A DNA stretch of 64,000 nt from an uncultured Collinsella sp. Lineage in GTDB: Bacteria; Actinomycetota; Coriobacteriia; Coriobacteriales; Coriobacteriaceae. Positions within the stretch are counted from its first letter, which is position 1. Each line of letters opens with the position of its first letter. The DNA lies in contig CANNOC010000002.1 of NCBI GenBank assembly GCA_947507155.1, positions 62,001-126,000 on the forward strand. The letters run 5' to 3'. The notes beneath the pieces are model-generated. The model was given only the letters and a program-made list of their open reading frames with translations, ran no database searches and was not told the origin of the DNA. Below are positions 44,841 through 55,625 of this stretch, piece by piece. The position numbers and the translations under genes were made by a program.

Positions 44841-47800
44841 CTAGTTGGTTTTCGTCTCGTGCCGAATGCCCTCGGTGTTGATGCGCGCTAGCGTGTACGT
44901 CACGTAGTCGGAGTGCGAATAGCCATCAAGGTTGCTAACGTTGACCGGTGTGTCGTCGACAACGTTGCCGGTCATAATATTGGCCGTAAGCACCAAGCGG
45001 TAGTTTGCGTAAGTTTGGTTCTCACCCTCAACATTCGTATTCACTTTAACGCGGAAGGCATGCTTAAAGGCAAGGCTGTTGCCGTCGCGCGTGAGGAACG
45101 CGCCGTTGGTCTTGGTGTCGGTGAACACATAGCTGTTGCCGTCGGCGGATGCCGCACCCGTGCCTAGGTAATCGCTGCCGAGCACCGTAATGTAGTTCGA
45201 GATATCGCCGACCGGAGCATAGCCGCCATCATCTTGCCGCTGCTCCAGGCTCAGCGTGTAGGTCACCGTGTTTGCGGCGTCGATCTTAGCCTCGGCGCCC
45301 GTGAGCTTGCTCAGGTCGTAGGTACCCACCAGAGCGATCTCGCCGTCAGCGGACTTGAGGTCATCGATGTTGATGCCCAACTGGGATTTCTTAGACGCCT
45401 CGAGCGCGATGGTCGATGAGCCCACATCCATACGGTAGTAGCCGGCGCCGCCATCGTTGTATGCCGAGTTGCTACTGGTGCTGAGCGTGTCGGCATGCGT
45501 GGAAAGGTACGCGCGGTAGTTGGGTTTGGTGTAGCGGTCGGTGCCGCTGTTCTGCGAGGCCACGATACCCGCCTGGCAGGCAGGCTCCGTCATGGTGAGC
45601 GCGGCCCTCATGGTAACGGTGAAGGCGTTGACATGGTTCTTGGCGATCTCGCGCAGGCCCGACATATCGATGGGATTACCCTCAGCATCGGCAAGCACCA
45701 GTGACATGTCGCCACCGTTCGCAGTCCAACTAAGGCCCGACACCACTGGGGTCTCCTTCGTGCCGGCCAGATTCCAACCCGACCCGCCCCAGGTGTAGTA
45801 GTTATCACCCACCTTAACGTAGAACTCATACGTGCCCTGCGTGCCCGTGGGGTATCCTACCGAGCCCGCGATGACGCCATCGTGATAGGTGACAAGCGAC
45901 GAATCGAGCTGATAATACAGCGCGTCAGAGCTCGTGTATTGCTGGCTCGAGTCAAACGTCACGGTGTCGCTCACGTTCATGGAAAGCGAATAGGTGGCTT
46001 CCTTGAGCTCCATCCGGTTGATGCTGTCCCTGTTGTCGACGAGGTTACGCTTGTTGTCAACGAGGCTGTGCGTGTAGTTTGATGCCACGCTGTAGGTCGA
46101 GGGCGTATTCTGGTGCCCATCCTCGGCAGCCTTGCCGTCGGCTGCTTTCTTGCCTCGCAGCAGGTAGTTGATGTGCTCGTTGAGGCTCGTGTCCACCGTG
46201 GTGGCGGTGTAGCCGTTGACGCCCGCGGACCCCGCCGGCGTGCGCACCACCAAGTAGAAGTTTTCGCTCTTGGGCTCTTCCTTATCAACGGAGAGGGTAT
46301 AGAACGTGCCCGTCGCGTCGGAAGAAGTGCGCGCGCGGTAGTACGCGCCATCGACCTTGGCGCCAGCCATCTTCGCGAGTTCGGCCTGGCTCTTGTCCTT
46401 GACCTCGTCATCGGCGAGCTTGACCCAAGCGCCGTCCTTGTCCTCCTTGGCCTCATCGGCCTTCACGCCCACGATTTCGCTCAGCCACGGTTCGGTGTAG
46501 TAAGCCTTGTTGCCAGCGTCCACAAACTCGGTGAGCTTGACTGACGTCGCGCCGCCCGTGCCCACCGTGTAGTGATATTCGCGGCTGTTGTTGGCCGTGT
46601 CCACGAGTGTGAGCTGTGTACCCTCGGGCAGCGTGGCACCGAAGGTAATGCTCTTGTTGAGCGGACCCATAGAGCCGCCGGCTTCGAGCAGCGTGTTCCA
46701 GCCGTAATCGACCGGCTTGCCCCGAGCGCTGCCATAGGTCCAGGTAAGGTAGCCGGTCATGGTGTCGCCGCTGCTCACAAGTACGTGCTTGTCGTATTTT
46801 GTCGCATAGTCGGCAGCCTTGAAGTTCGCACCTTCGGAGTAGGTGGCGGTAAAGTCGATCTCGAGCATGCGCTTGACGATGATGGGTACCTGTACACGAT
46901 AGCTCTGGCCGGCCTCGCTAAAGGTGACCGTAAGCAGCGTGAAGCGCCCCTGCTCATTGTCCCAGTCGGTGCTCGCGCGGAATGCCATAGAGCTCGTGCC
47001 ATTGTTGAGCACCTTGAGCGTGGGCGCTTGCGAGGCGGCTACGTCCTTGACGAAGGTGCCGTTATCGGCGAGCGAGAAGACCTCGGCGGTGGCGGTCACA
47101 TGCGCGGTGCTGCCGTTGAGGCGGCAGGCATCGGAGAAGCCGCCATTGGTCACGATGTTCAGGTAGCTCTCCACCGTCGTGGTATCGTTGCCCGGAATCA
47201 CGAGCACGGGGAAGTCAGTTTTGGCCTTCTTGTCCGAAGTAATGTTGTTAGCGTTATAGGTGCTACGCGAGCTGTCCGCGCTATAGGTGCTCGTGTTTTG
47301 GTATGCGCCGGCATCATTGATGCCGGCGATGTTGGTGTAGGTGTAGCGGCCGGGAACGCGGGCACCCGCTTGGCTTTGGATGGTCGTCGCGGTGTCAATG
47401 GCGGCGCCGTCGCCAAACAGGTAGCGGTCGGTGGTGTCGCCGTCGGAGGCACGCACCGCCATCGTGCTCACGGGCCTCGTGGTCACGTACGGACTCGTTG
47501 CCGTGGTAGCAGTATCGCCTGCGCCGTAAAGCGTTTTGTTCTCGTTGGGCGCGGCAGCCGTGCCGTTGTAGTCGCCGAAGGCAATATAAGTTTTCTCGTT
47601 AACAGCAGCCGTATTCGTATTGGTCGTGTAAACCATCGGCGGCAGGTCGCTCGTGGTCTTGCCACTACCGGGCTTTACTTCCACGCCCGCTGCGGAAAGG
47701 CTGTACTTACCATCCCCCGTGTCAACCTCGCCCAAGAGTACGCCCTGGGTTTTGCCCGCATTGTAGCTATTGCTGTCCATGAGCACGTTTAACAGATGGA

Positions 47801-50800
47801 ACTGGCCGCGCCCGTCGCCCATAATGCCGCCGTTGGACCTTTCGCTAAACGTGGTGTTGGATACCTTTGTGTTGGTAACGTCGATGACGACGGATCCGCT
47901 GTTACTCGCGTTATTCGCGCCCAGCAGACCGCCGCTCCAGTTACCCTTAATCGTAGCGTTCTCGATCGCGATGTTGTTGCAGGCTATATTCACATTGCTG
48001 AAGAAGTAGCCGATAAGCCCGCCCGAGCATTTGCCGGTGCCGGCGATGCTGACATTCTTGACACTGCAGTCGTCGAACCAGTACTTGTTGGGGCTACCGC
48101 TACTCGTAACCTCACCAATCAGGCCGCCCGCATTGTAGATGCTATTGTTCGTTCCGGCCTTATCGCCGATGACGGCGTTCTCGGTGCCGTTTCCGCCATC
48201 AATGCGCACGTTGCTCATAGTAATAACGCCGCCACGGGCGCGTCCGACCACGCCGCCGGCGCCCATATGGTCATCGGAGTTCGACCCGGTGGCTAGCACG
48301 TTTACCCCAGAGATGACTGCCGTGCACGACGACTGGGCCGCTGTGGTGGTGCCGATGTTGGTGTTGACCGAGATATCGCTTCTTTCGACATAGCCGAGCA
48401 CGCCGCCCACGTAGGGCACTGTCCCTGTGGCAGTTATGGTCGAGTTTTTGCCAACGGTCCTTTCGCTCACCCCTGTGCCTGCGGTTGTCCACACACCGCA
48501 CGCCGAGGCGACCGTACCCACATAGCCACCGACATTCTTCTCGCCCGTGACGTTAAGGCCAGTGTATGAGCAGTCATAGAGATACGCGGGGCCCCACCCG
48601 TCCCCGAACTCGACCATATAGGTTCTGTCTTCGCTCGTAGTTCGTCTGGCGCGGCCCGAGCTGCCAAGAAGCCCTCCTACGCTCTTTGCGCCCGACACGG
48701 TGCAGTTCTTCATCTGCACGTTGCGGTAGATGCCGCACGTGCCGTCGTCGTAGTTGGCCGTTGCACCCGCCAAAAGGCCGGCACCGGTAAGGTCGTTCGG
48801 CGCCTCTCCTGGTTTGGCTTCGCCGTTGGTGTCGATATAGGTGAGCGCTACGTTGCAGTTGCTAAAGGTGAGGTCTTTGACCTGCGCGCCGTCGTTCGCG
48901 GTGACGCTCTGCCCCACATTGGTGGAGGTGAACATCACGGTGCTGAATAGACCACCCACGCCCGAGACCTTATAGTCGTCGTCGGCGTATTCGACGACGC
49001 CGTAGGCGGTGCCTTCGGTACCCACCGTGATGGTGGCGCCGTTACCGTCGATCGTGGCTACGTGCGGCGTAATACGGTCGCGGTCGGTGCCCGGCTGGTT
49101 CGAATTGCAGGCATTGGAATAGTAGCGGCCGTTTAGGCCCACGTACCCCGTGCCGTAGTCGGTCATATCGTAGGTGTCGCCCTGCTTGAACTCCAAGCTC
49201 ATGCCGATCGATTTCGACGCGCACACATAGCCCGTTTGGTAGTCGGCAGCGTAGGACGCCACCAGGTAGGGCGAATTTACATCGTCATCATGGTCGAGCG
49301 GGCCGTGCCACCTCTGCTTGCCGGGGGCCTTCTGGTCGTCGTTTTTGGCGATTTCGAAATCGCCGGCAGCACTCTCAGGCTTGCCCACATTTGCGTAGTT
49401 AGCATTCCGTACCTTGCCATATTCCTTGTTGCCAAACAGGTAGCCGCATATCGCCGGGTCTTGCGAATCGCTGCCCCAGTAAGCCTTGGAACCGCGGAAC
49501 ACGCCATTATTGGAGTAGTTGGTATGTGCCGCGCCAGCACCCGCACCCGAGCTGATGATGGCCGAGAGCACCAAAAGGCCCTGGGCGTTTTTCACCATGG
49601 TCACAGGAGCCTCGGCGTTAGTGCCGAGGTACTTGTTGTCGGTGCCCGTGGTGGTGACACAGGGGGTTCCTTTTTTTGTGAGCTCGTTAATCTGGTAGTT
49701 AGCGTTACCGTTTTCAACCTTACAGCCCTCGCTAAAGGCATAGCCATCAATCACGCGACCGACGTAGGGATTGTTGTAGAGATCAAAGTTGCCCTTTCCC
49801 AGACCACGAGATTTGTCACCAGTTCCAGCACGCCAGGAAGATTTTCCGCTTTTGTCCATATTGCGGAAAATCACGCCGCCACCCGCAATGGCACCGACGT
49901 AGCCACCAATGGGAACAAGATGCGGCTTGTCGCCACCGCCCGTGACGGTAAATCCCGTTGTAGGGTTTTCGGCCGTCGTCCCATTAACGACCACGCCATC
50001 GATAATGTTATCGCCACCAAGGATGCAGCCGACAACGCCACCGAAAAACGCCGTCGGAACGCCGTCGGCATCCTTGGCAGAATAAGTAATAGTCGCCGAC
50101 GCGTTCACATAGCGAATATTCAGATCGCGCACCACGCTGCCGTAACTATAGGGAATAAGGCCGCGAAGCGAACCCTCGTTATTCTCTATCTTGATGGTTG
50201 CGTTTTTATTATCACTGCCAAAGTTGCCAACGATGACGCCCCTAAACGGGTTGGCCCTATTTCCAAAACCGCCAAACGATGCGCCGTCGAGAGTAATCGT
50301 ATTGCCCTCAGTAGGCTCGATGCTGTAATACGCGCTCTGCATATAGCGGTGCATGGTTTCGTCGCTCAGCGTCTGCGGGGAATTGGTCGACGCGTCTCCG
50401 GTCTTCTTCTCCCATTTATTATCGGTACCGTTCGCCTGCTTGTAGACGTACGTAACCTCATTGTCGGTCGAGTGATCGCTGCTGCGGCGAGTGCAGAGCC
50501 TACCCTGGTCGGCGACAATGGTGACCTCCCAGCCGTCAAGCGCCGTCATGTTATTAATGTAGTTGGCAATGGCATTCATCTCCGCCGCGTTTGTGACGGA
50601 ATAAGGATCGCCGTAGGTACCACATCCCATTACCAGCTTTGGAATGCGCTGGTTGACTTTAATTTCGTGATACTGGACGCCATCCTCGGCGGCTTTTCCC
50701 TTGTAAACATAAGGAAGGTAGTCACCGAACCAAGGCCTGACGTCACCGTCCTTCTTACCATCAACCGTCACATAGCCGCTCACGGCACCATACGTCGCTT

Positions 50801-53800
50801 CGTCGTAATACCAAAGCTGCTTGCCCGGGTACTCCGTACTCCCATCAATCTCGGATCCGTAGGTCACCTTGCCCGCATCGGCATCAGCCCTAGTAAAGGT
50901 GTAGTCCGCAGAGCCCGTGCCCGTGCTTCCGTAGCCAAAACTCTCCAGCAGGCTCGCATGGGTGAAGATCGTATTGTTCTCTTGGCTGGGCAAGCTGATT
51001 TGCTCAAACTTCGCCGTCACCTGATCGGCCTCACTGCCTACACCAAGCTTTCCGAACAGCGACGTAGCCGCCTTGGTGCCACTCGTGTACCCAGTAGTCT
51101 TGATATTCTTCGCGTTCAGGCTCACGTACTTCTGCATCTCGTTGATGAGCAGAGGCATATAGGCGTTAGCGTCCGTGGCGCTGTTGGCGCCGTCGACAAT
51201 CAGATTGTTGAGTGTAAGATCATCAATTGAGATCTTTCTAATCTTGGTGCCATTGCCGTCGCTGGACCCATACACGTAGCGGCACACGAGCGCGCCCGAT
51301 GAGCTTCCGCTCGCGCCAATAGCGTCAGTAGAGCTCTTTCCGTCATTGATAACGGGCCCAACGGTACCACCCAAAGTGACGTTGCTTACTGTGAGATCGC
51401 CGTCTGCCACCGTTTGAAAAAGACCGCAGTGCATGTTCTCGTGCTGGGTGGCATCGGAGTTTAGCTTGTTGCCATTCTGCTCGGCCTTGATCTTGGAGTA
51501 GTAGAAGGTGATGGCCGCATTATTAACCGTCACCTCTCCGATCGGTTGAGTGGGATAGTAGCTGTAGCCGGCCAAATCGATTGTGCCCGTTATGGTTATG
51601 GAATCATCGAGCCCTGTCGTACCATCGGGAACGATTGTCGAACGAATACCGGCGGGAGCATAGCAGAAAGCAGACCATAAGAGCAGCTTGTCCGCTGTAT
51701 CGATTTGACTGCCACTAAAGCCGCCTTCACAATTCTTAGAGGCTATGTCGAGGTTGTAGAAGTAGCGGGTATTGCCGTTCGTATTCTGGCTTCGACCGAA
51801 AGACGAGCGATTATGGTAGCTGTTGTCTTTTGTGGAATCGCCGTCCATGTCCAGCTTGTTTTTCTGTGTGTGTAGCGAAACGACCGTGTTCCAGTCGGCG
51901 TCCATGAGCTTGCTGCCGTTGTTTGGTTTTACACCGCTGCCAACCCATTCATCGAAGGACGTTACGCCCGACGCAACGATGGCCCCCTCGCCGGTGGGCA
52001 CCCTATAGGCGGTATCCCAATAAGCCCTGTCCTCCAAGTACAGGCCTAGGTAGCTCTCGACGCCATATGTCGTCTTATCATCCACCTTGCAGCCGCGGCA
52101 AACTAGAACGCCGAGCGTCTGAGCGGCGCCTGCATTAATCTTTGTGCCCGAGAGATCGATGGCGTAGTTGTTGATAATCCAGTGACCGCTGGCTGCGTAT
52201 ACAAGGCCGCCAAGCTCCTTGGAATCATCCACAGTCGCGATTATAGAAGCGTTGGTCGTTTTCAAAGCATAGGAGTTTTCACTCTTGTTAATGTTGTCAT
52301 CTCCGATAGTTACGACCGCGTTGCCCCAGCTATAACCCAAGAGACCGCCCACGCCATTGAGCTTATCGCCGTTCTTTCCGACTCCCATCTTGAACGAGTT
52401 GAACGAAAGGCCCGTAATGTTAACGTCCTTTTTGGCCGAGTTGGCTATTGCCCCATCAGCCCCATAGGTGCTCTGTGCGATGCAGCCGATAAGACCGCCG
52501 ACCTGGGCAATCTTGCCGCTGGTGCAATTGCCGGTTTCGATTGATCCGGCGACTTCGAGGCCCGCAACATTGAATGACGAGCCATAATCGCCCACATAAC
52601 CAATGGCGCCGCCAATGCGACTATTGCCGTTAAGCGTTTTAGTTGCAGCGATGGTCGCTTGAGCCCTGCTGTTATCCTTAAACGCAACCGTAGAAGCCGC
52701 CGACACGCTGCCCGCAATACCACCAATGTTCACTTCGTTGCCGAACGTATCATCACACGCGATATTCGTTTTGCACGTTACGCCAGACAATGGCAGGTTG
52801 CCGACGATGGTACCTGCAAGCGACCCGGCATCGATAGCCGAACCGTTATCGAACTTCATGGAACCAGCGATTGTGACGTTGGAGATGGTTGCGCCGTTGA
52901 CGGCCGCGAACAAGCCCAAGCGGCCGTGGCGGTAGATTTTGCCGTTGCCGTTGCTCGTGTCATTGTCGTCGAGCACAGCTTCACCACGCTTGCCGTACGG
53001 CTCGCCGACGGCAAGGTTAATTGTGCCGCCACCGTTCAACGTTCCCGAGAAAACTTGCGAGCCGTCTGCACGATCCTGCGCGAAACCCGTTAGGCCCGTG
53101 CCCTTGAGATCAATAGTGCCGTTCACCGTAATGGTCGAGGACTGCAAGCCGTTAAGGTTGTTTTCGGTAACGCCGTCAACCATCGAGTAGTAGCCGTTGG
53201 TTTGCCAGGTAATCGCCAGCTTTGCGAAATCGTCGATACTTGCCAGCGCAAATGCATCGCCAGTTTTTACGAGCTTAGAGCTAAAGTTCCACTGGTGCTC
53301 TTTGTTGATGGAGATGAGGTCCTCGCTCAACGGGTTGCCCAAGCGAATGACCTGGCCGTAGCTGTACACGTCATCGATCTTGACGGGCGTAGAGGGGCGC
53401 TTATATTGCCATTTCTTGATATCGCCTGCGGCGGCGCCACTATCGCTTCCGCTACCGGCGGCAAAAATCAGCGAGTTGAAGTTCTCATAAATCAGCTGCG
53501 CGGTGTGATCATTTTCCACGAAGGTGGCCTCCGACAGGTCGGTGATACCGCTGAACTTGACGATGCCGAGCCACGACGACCCAACGACTCCGGCAAAGCC
53601 GCCGTTTGTGCCGCCGATGGTAGCGCCGCTGGCGGTTTTGACCTTCAGGCCACGCACTTCTAGAACGTTGTTTGTGTCCACGACGCCCACGGCGCCGCCG
53701 TATTTGCCATTTGCACTGGCGTAGCCCGAGGTTGAGCATGTCACTGTTGCATCACTGATGACCACGGCGGACACGTTAGTACTCCCGCCGCCTTCGCCAA

Positions 53801-55550
53801 GGTAGCCTACTAGGCCGCCTGCGTAGGTGAGTTTGCCGTTGGAGCCCACGCCGAACGACACCGCAGTATCACCCTGCACCGTAAAGGCATGCAGCGCGTC
53901 GCCGTTCTTCCTCCCCCACAGCTTGCCCACCAAGCCGCCGTAGTTGCCGTGCTTGTTGTCATCCTTGCCGTTTTGTAGCGTGCTTGTATACGAACCGCCA
54001 TTGACGGCCACGTCGCCGTTCGATATGTCGAGTACGCCGAACAGTCCGCCGGCGGAAGGGGCAGCGCTCGTGTTGGACACACTGAGCGCCACGCCCTTGC
54101 CAAAGTCGAAGATGCCGCTGTTGATGGTGAATGCGTCGGCAAACGAGGCGTCGCCGATAAGGCCGCCTGCATACGTCCCGGCAGATGACGATCCAACCGC
54201 ATGCGCGGGCTTGATGGCGACAGCCTTGCCCGAGGCTTCTTTTCCACTGTTATCCTTGCCCACGGTGAGCGTGAGCTTAGTCGCCTTACCGATAAGACCG
54301 CCCGCCGCGTTTTCGCCTGCGACGCTCAGCGCCGAGACATCGATGCCAGTTGGCAGGGCGACGGTGGCACCCTCCCGCGCCTCGCCGATAAGACCCCCCG
54401 CGTTGGCGTCAGCGGCTAACGCGTTGATGGTGGGCGTGCCGTTGAGGTTGTCCGGCAGGGTAAGGCCCGCAAGCGTAAGCGATGCTCCTTCGGCAAGGGT
54501 GTTCGCAAGCAAGCCCATGTTGCCTGCGCTCGATTGCATATCGACTGCCAGGGGGCTGTTCGCGCTTGTCGTATAGGTGGCGTTAAGCGTGAGCGCGCCC
54601 GTGACCTCGCCCACAAGCGGCGAGGTTAGCTTGCAGATGTCCTTTTCGGCATCGCTCTTGGGCGTGCCCACGGTAACGGTGGCAGCAAGCGTCTTGTCCG
54701 CGCCCGTGACCTTTGCGGCCACGATGGGCTGGGCATCGGTACCCTTCCAGGTGAGCTTTACGGTGCTGTTGGCGTCGCTGAGCTCGATGTTGTTGAAGAG
54801 CGTCTTGTTGGCGGTAAGGGACCTGCCGCCCAGGTCGAGCGTACCTTTGAAAGGGTAGGCATCGCTGCCGAAGCCCTGGAACGTGAGGCTACCCAGGCCG
54901 TCCACGATCTCCGCGCCGCACACGTCGAAGTCGATGCCGGTCGAGCCACCTTTGGAGATGTTCGCGTTCTGGTAGATGGCGGGATCGGTGTTGGAGATGG
55001 CGATAAGGTCGGCGTTGGACTCAAAGGTAATGGCCGTGACGGCGCCCAAGTCGTCAGTGATGACATTGCCGTCACCCAACGCGTGCCTGAGAGCCTCGAC
55101 AGTAGCGATGGGGTAGTTGGCGCCTGCCTGATCAGCAGCATCCGCGTCCGCGTCATCCGCTTGTTCTTCGTCAGCAGCGCCCTCATCGGTAGCCGCATCA
55201 TCTTGGGACGCGTCGCCCTCCGTTGGGGTATCGCCGTTAGTGGTTCCATCGGTCGTGGAGTCCTGCGATTCGCCAGCGTTGGTAGAACCGTCGCCGCCCT
55301 CGGTAGCGCCAGCGTCGGCGCCCGGAGTCGTTGCGGCGTCATCAGATGCAGCCTGGTCAGCATCTTGCAGCGCGGTGGCCACGCCATCCTGTACGGAGCG
55401 CGCCGTGTTGCCCGCGGCGCGCGCGGCGGAGACGGATGCCTCCATAACGGCGTCGAGCTCTTGTGCGAACACCTCTGTGGAGGGCGCGAGCGCCTGGAAA
55501 ATCATGATCGCAGTCAGGCATGCGGTTGTTATGCGCTTTGCCGTTCTCAT
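44841..55550 (-). CDS. Giant secreted repeat protein (3569 aa), putative surface adhesin
   Basis: A Sec signal peptide (residues 1-29, ending EVFAQE) is followed by an Ala/Asp/Thr-rich acidic low-complexity stretch (about 45-145). Residues about 150-2700 form a long series of beta-strand repeats with more than 20 GGLxG-type turns (GGLIGKATK, GGLVGYLGE, GGLLGYSWG, GGLIGYFFS), resembling GLUG-motif beta-helix adhesins. The last ~800 residues look like beta-sandwich modules, ending near YANYRLVLTANIM. There is no LPxTG sorting signal and no C-terminal membrane helix, so attachment must depend on partners, perhaps the three membrane-anchored proteins encoded upstream. Part of the middle appears lower in G+C. 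The function (adhesion, fibre formation) is inferred. Confidence 0.88.
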   Translation of the reverse strand: MRTAKRITTACLTAIMIFQALAPSTEVFAQELDAVMEASVSAARAAGNTARSVQDGVATALQDADQAASDDAATTPGADAGATEGGDGSTNAGESQDSTTDGTTNGDTPTEGDASQDDAATDEGAADEEQADDADADAADQAGANYPIATVEALRHALGDGNVITDDLGAVTAITFESNADLIAISNTDPAIYQNANISKGGSTGIDFDVCGAEIVDGLGSLTFQGFGSDAYPFKGTLDLGGRSLTANKTLFNNIELSDANSTVKLTWKGTDAQPIVAAKVTGADKTLAATVTVGTPKSDAEKDICKLTSPLVGEVTGALTLNATYTTSANSPLAVDMQSSAGNMGLLANTLAEGASLTLAGLTLPDNLNGTPTINALAADANAGGLIGEAREGATVALPTGIDVSALSVAGENAAGGLIGKATKLTLTVGKDNSGKEASGKAVAIKPAHAVGSSSAGTYAGGLIGDASFADAFTINSGIFDFGKGVALSVSNTSAAPSAGGLFGVLDISNGDVAVNGGSYTSTLQNGKDDNKHGNYGGLVGKLWGRKNGDALHAFTVQGDTAVSFGVGSNGKLTYAGGLVGYLGEGGGSTNVSAVVISDATVTCSTSGYASANGKYGGAVGVVDTNNVLEVRGLKVKTASGATIGGTNGGFAGVVGSSWLGIVKFSGITDLSEATFVENDHTAQLIYENFNSLIFAAGSGSDSGAAAGDIKKWQYKRPSTPVKIDDVYSYGQVIRLGNPLSEDLISINKEHQWNFSSKLVKTGDAFALASIDDFAKLAITWQTNGYYSMVDGVTENNLNGLQSSTITVNGTIDLKGTGLTGFAQDRADGSQVFSGTLNGGGTINLAVGEPYGKRGEAVLDDNDTSNGNGKIYRHGRLGLFAAVNGATISNVTIAGSMKFDNGSAIDAGSLAGTIVGNLPLSGVTCKTNIACDDTFGNEVNIGGIAGSVSAASTVAFKDNSRAQATIAATKTLNGNSRIGGAIGYVGDYGSSFNVAGLEVAGSIETGNCTSGKIAQVGGLIGCIAQSTYGADGAIANSAKKDVNITGLSFNSFKMGVGKNGDKLNGVGGLLGYSWGNAVVTIGDDNINKSENSYALKTTNASIIATVDDSKELGGLVYAASGHWIINNYAIDLSGTKINAGAAQTLGVLVCRGCKVDDKTTYGVESYLGLYLEDRAYWDTAYRVPTGEGAIVASGVTSFDEWVGSGVKPNNGSKLMDADWNTVVSLHTQKNKLDMDGDSTKDNSYHNRSSFGRSQNTNGNTRYFYNLDIASKNCEGGFSGSQIDTADKLLLWSAFCYAPAGIRSTIVPDGTTGLDDSITITGTIDLAGYSYYPTQPIGEVTVNNAAITFYYSKIKAEQNGNKLNSDATQHENMHCGLFQTVADGDLTVSNVTLGGTVGPVINDGKSSTDAIGASGSSSGALVCRYVYGSSDGNGTKIRKISIDDLTLNNLIVDGANSATDANAYMPLLINEMQKYVSLNAKNIKTTGYTSGTKAATSLFGKLGVGSEADQVTAKFEQISLPSQENNTIFTHASLLESFGYGSTGTGSADYTFTRADADAGKVTYGSEIDGSTEYPGKQLWYYDEATYGAVSGYVTVDGKKDGDVRPWFGDYLPYVYKGKAAEDGVQYHEIKVNQRIPKLVMGCGTYGDPYSVTNAAEMNAIANYINNMTALDGWEVTIVADQGRLCTRRSSDHSTDNEVTYVYKQANGTDNKWEKKTGDASTNSPQTLSDETMHRYMQSAYYSIEPTEGNTITLDGASFGGFGNRANPFRGVIVGNFGSDNKNATIKIENNEGSLRGLIPYSYGSVVRDLNIRYVNASATITYSAKDADGVPTAFFGGVVGCILGGDNIIDGVVVNGTTAENPTTGFTVTGGGDKPHLVPIGGYVGAIAGGGVIFRNMDKSGKSSWRAGTGDKSRGLGKGNFDLYNNPYVGRVIDGYAFSEGCKVENGNANYQINELTKKGTPCVTTTGTDNKYLGTNAEAPVTMVKNAQGLLVLSAIISSGAGAGAAHTNYSNNGVFRGSKAYWGSDSQDPAICGYLFGNKEYGKVRNANYANVGKPESAAGDFEIAKNDDQKAPGKQRWHGPLDHDDDVNSPYLVASYAADYQTGYVCASKSIGMSLEFKQGDTYDMTDYGTGYVGLNGRYYSNACNSNQPGTDRDRITPHVATIDGNGATITVGTEGTAYGVVEYADDDYKVSGVGGLFSTVMFTSTNVGQSVTANDGAQVKDLTFSNCNVALTYIDTNGEAKPGEAPNDLTGAGLLAGATANYDDGTCGIYRNVQMKNCTVSGAKSVGGLLGSSGRARRTTSEDRTYMVEFGDGWGPAYLYDCSYTGLNVTGEKNVGGYVGTVASACGVWTTAGTGVSERTVGKNSTITATGTVPYVGGVLGYVERSDISVNTNIGTTTAAQSSCTAVISGVNVLATGSNSDDHMGAGGVVGRARGGVITMSNVRIDGGNGTENAVIGDKAGTNNSIYNAGGLIGEVTSSGSPNKYWFDDCSVKNVSIAGTGKCSGGLIGYFFSNVNIACNNIAIENATIKGNWSGGLLGANNASNSGSVVIDVTNTKVSNTTFSERSNGGIMGDGRGQFHLLNVLMDSNSYNAGKTQGVLLGEVDTGDGKYSLSAAGVEVKPGSGKTTSDLPPMVYTTNTNTAAVNEKTYIAFGDYNGTAAAPNENKTLYGAGDTATTATSPYVTTRPVSTMAVRASDGDTTDRYLFGDGAAIDTATTIQSQAGARVPGRYTYTNIAGINDAGAYQNTSTYSADSSRSTYNANNITSDKKAKTDFPVLVIPGNDTTTVESYLNIVTNGGFSDACRLNGSTAHVTATAEVFSLADNGTFVKDVAASQAPTLKVLNNGTSSMAFRASTDWDNEQGRFTLLTVTFSEAGQSYRVQVPIIVKRMLEIDFTATYSEGANFKAADYATKYDKHVLVSSGDTMTGYLTWTYGSARGKPVDYGWNTLLEAGGSMGPLNKSITFGATLPEGTQLTLVDTANNSREYHYTVGTGGATSVKLTEFVDAGNKAYYTEPWLSEIVGVKADEAKEDKDGAWVKLADDEVKDKSQAELAKMAGAKVDGAYYRARTSSDATGTFYTLSVDKEEPKSENFYLVVRTPAGSAGVNGYTATTVDTSLNEHINYLLRGKKAADGKAAEDGHQNTPSTYSVASNYTHSLVDNKRNLVDNRDSINRMELKEATYSLSMNVSDTVTFDSSQQYTSSDALYYQLDSSLVTYHDGVIAGSVGYPTGTQGTYEFYVKVGDNYYTWGGSGWNLAGTKETPVVSGLSWTANGGDMSLVLADAEGNPIDMSGLREIAKNHVNAFTVTMRAALTMTEPACQAGIVASQNSGTDRYTKPNYRAYLSTHADTLSTSSNSAYNDGGAGYYRMDVGSSTIALEASKKSQLGINIDDLKSADGEIALVGTYDLSKLTGAEAKIDAANTVTYTLSLEQRQDDGGYAPVGDISNYITVLGSDYLGTGAASADGNSYVFTDTKTNGAFLTRDGNSLAFKHAFRVKVNTNVEGENQTYANYRLVLTANIMTGNVVDDTPVNVSNLDGYSHSDYVTYTLARINTEGIRHETKTN

Positions 55551-55625
55551 CTGGTCCTACCTCGTTCTATCTCATGCCCCGCGCGGGGTCTCAAAATCTA
55601 TGCTTGCGGATTGCTTCGGCTAGCC

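Noticed and set aside
44841-45050. LPxTG sorting signal at the C-terminus of the giant protein
   Set aside because: The protein ends in a Thr/Asn/His-rich stretch with no LPxTG motif and no hydrophobic helix.
49236-51230. A 664-codon open frame antisense to the giant protein gene
   Set aside because: The opposite frame has a signal peptide, regular repeats and operon context. The antisense translation shows no domain.
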